From contig DATJBV010000050.1 of the NCBI GenBank assembly GCA_035515055.1, positions 1-64,000 on the forward strand: DNA of 64,000 nucleotides. The letters run 5' to 3'. This stretch comes from Pollutimonas sp035515055 (GTDB lineage Bacteria; Pseudomonadota; Gammaproteobacteria; Burkholderiales; Burkholderiaceae_B). The position numbers were made by a program, and so were the translations under genes. Under the pieces are notes generated by a model. It made no database searches. It saw nothing but the letters and a program-made list of their open reading frames with translations, and was not told the origin of the DNA. The number at the start of each line of letters is the position of its first letter. Position 1 is the first letter of the stretch. Below, one piece after another: positions 63,412-64,000 of this stretch.

Positions 63412-64000
63412 CTAAGAAGCAATAAGCTGGTCGCGCACGGCCAGCAGTACAGGTTCGACCTCTGGCGCTGTGCCATGCCAAATGGCGAAGCTGGCGGCCG
63501 CCTGGCCAACCAGCATGCCCAGTCCGTCGGCGGCGCTGGTTGCGCCAAGTTCTTGCGCCTGGCGCATGAACGGGGTCGGCGCGGCCGCATATACCAGGTC
63601 GTAGGCAAGCGATCCGGCCGCATACTGCAAGCCGGGTAGATCCAGGGGGACGTCCGTCAGGCTGGTGGAGGTGGCATTGATCACGATGTCCCACGTACCG
63701 GCGCCGCATTCCAGAGGGCCGGCCGATATGCGCGCCGCCATATCCGGTAATTGCCGGCATAAGTCCGTAGCCAGTTGTGTGGCGCGGTGCGCGCTCCGAT
63801 TGACGATGCACAGTTGCGCGCATCCTGCTTCCAGTAGAGGAAATGCCGCCCCGCGCGCCGCACCGCCGGCGCCTATCAGCAAAATGCGCTTCTGGGCGGG
63901 CGCATGGCCTAGCCGCAGCAAATCGCCGAGCAGGCCCACGCCGTCGGTATTGCAGCCGTGAATTGCACCGTGCTCGCTCCAGAGCGTGTTGACCGCCCCC
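63412..64000 (-). CDS. aroE: Shikimate dehydrogenase, C-terminal part
   Basis: The frame is open to the window edge, so the start is missing; about 195 residues are seen. AroE reduces 3-dehydroshikimate with NADPH. Visible motifs are GCNTDGVGLLGDL, the NADP-binding GAGGAARGAAFPLLEAG, NRSAHRA (NADPH specificity loop), INATSTSL and the C-terminal DGLGMLVGQAAASFAIWHG. The substrate-binding N-terminal domain is outside the window. Confidence 0.93.
   Translation of the reverse strand, partial: GAVNTLWSEHGAIHGCNTDGVGLLGDLLRLGHAPAQKRILLIGAGGAARGAAFPLLEAGCAQLCIVNRSAHRATQLATDLCRQLPDMAARISAGPLECGAGTWDIVINATSTSLTDVPLDLPGLQYAAGSLAYDLVYAAAPTPFMRQAQELGATSAADGLGMLVGQAAASFAIWHGTAPEVEPVLLAVRDQLIAS

Overview
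This is a GC-rich window packed with protein-coding genes. The gene content and local order point to a betaproteobacterium of the Burkholderiales, most likely Alcaligenaceae (Bordetella, Achromobacter or Pusillimonas relatives). Signs of this include a metX-metW pair, a gatC-gatA-gatB set divergent from mreBCD-mrdA-rodA, a rplU-rpmA-obgE-proB string, an aapJQMP amino-acid ABC transporter and a TPP-riboswitch-controlled thiC. This placement comes from remembered family content, not from a database search. No insertion sequence, integrase, phage gene, rRNA operon or CRISPR array was seen. One tRNA (Arg, anticodon CCG) is present.

Layout. 1-1970: the end of a class III CoA-transferase gene and a 3-hydroxyacyl-CoA dehydrogenase. 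1963-3890: a membrane-anchored di-haem cytochrome c, tRNA-Arg and a YceI protein. 4039-10195 (minus): gshA, a two-component system, and two glycosyltransferases of the kind that modify lipid A or lipid-linked sugars. 10251-14911: a lipoprotein, a solo LuxR-type HTH protein, metX-metW, an AmpG-like permease and a TRIC-type membrane protein. 14974-18447: a Fur-box-like site, a TonB-dependent siderophore receptor and a PepSY membrane protein. 18389-24088: xthA, a DODA-type dioxygenase, pyrE and gatCAB. 24324-32581: the rod-shape (elongasome) operon, mutY, and ftsEX. 32755-36945: aapJQMP. 37053-39800: an OmpA-type lipoprotein and thiC with its riboswitch. 39828-43034: a divergent XRE/winged-helix regulator pair, dadA and an Lrp-type regulator. 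43075-47447 (minus): proB, obgE, rpmA, rplU and argJ. 47558-55660: a catabolic cassette. 55664-64000: hemL, thiE, a ThiD-like gene, rubredoxin, yqgE-ruvX-plsC, apaH, lptG, mtgA and the end of aroE.

The most interesting region is the cassette at 47558-55660, placed between two core genes (argJ and hemL). A MarR regulator is divergent from six closely packed genes: a flavin monooxygenase fused to an Old Yellow Enzyme-type reductase, an SDR, a crotonase-fold protein, an acyl-CoA dehydrogenase, a benzoate-CoA-ligase-type enzyme and a RidA-family protein. Fusion plus ligase matches the known 2-aminobenzoyl-CoA (anthraniloyl-CoA) or salicylyl-CoA aerobic route. The RidA gene favours an amino-substituted substrate, because dearomatisation would give an enamine/imine. 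The crotonase lacks both canonical hydratase glutamates, so the ring-cleaving steps may be unusual. Two matching operator-like palindromes flank the MarR promoter region.

Other leads are a ThiD-like protein whose kinase motifs look degenerate, a regularly spaced set of three dyads between dadA and the Lrp-type regulator, an atypical response regulator without a phospho-acceptor aspartate, and a two-component system linked to envelope glycosyltransferases.
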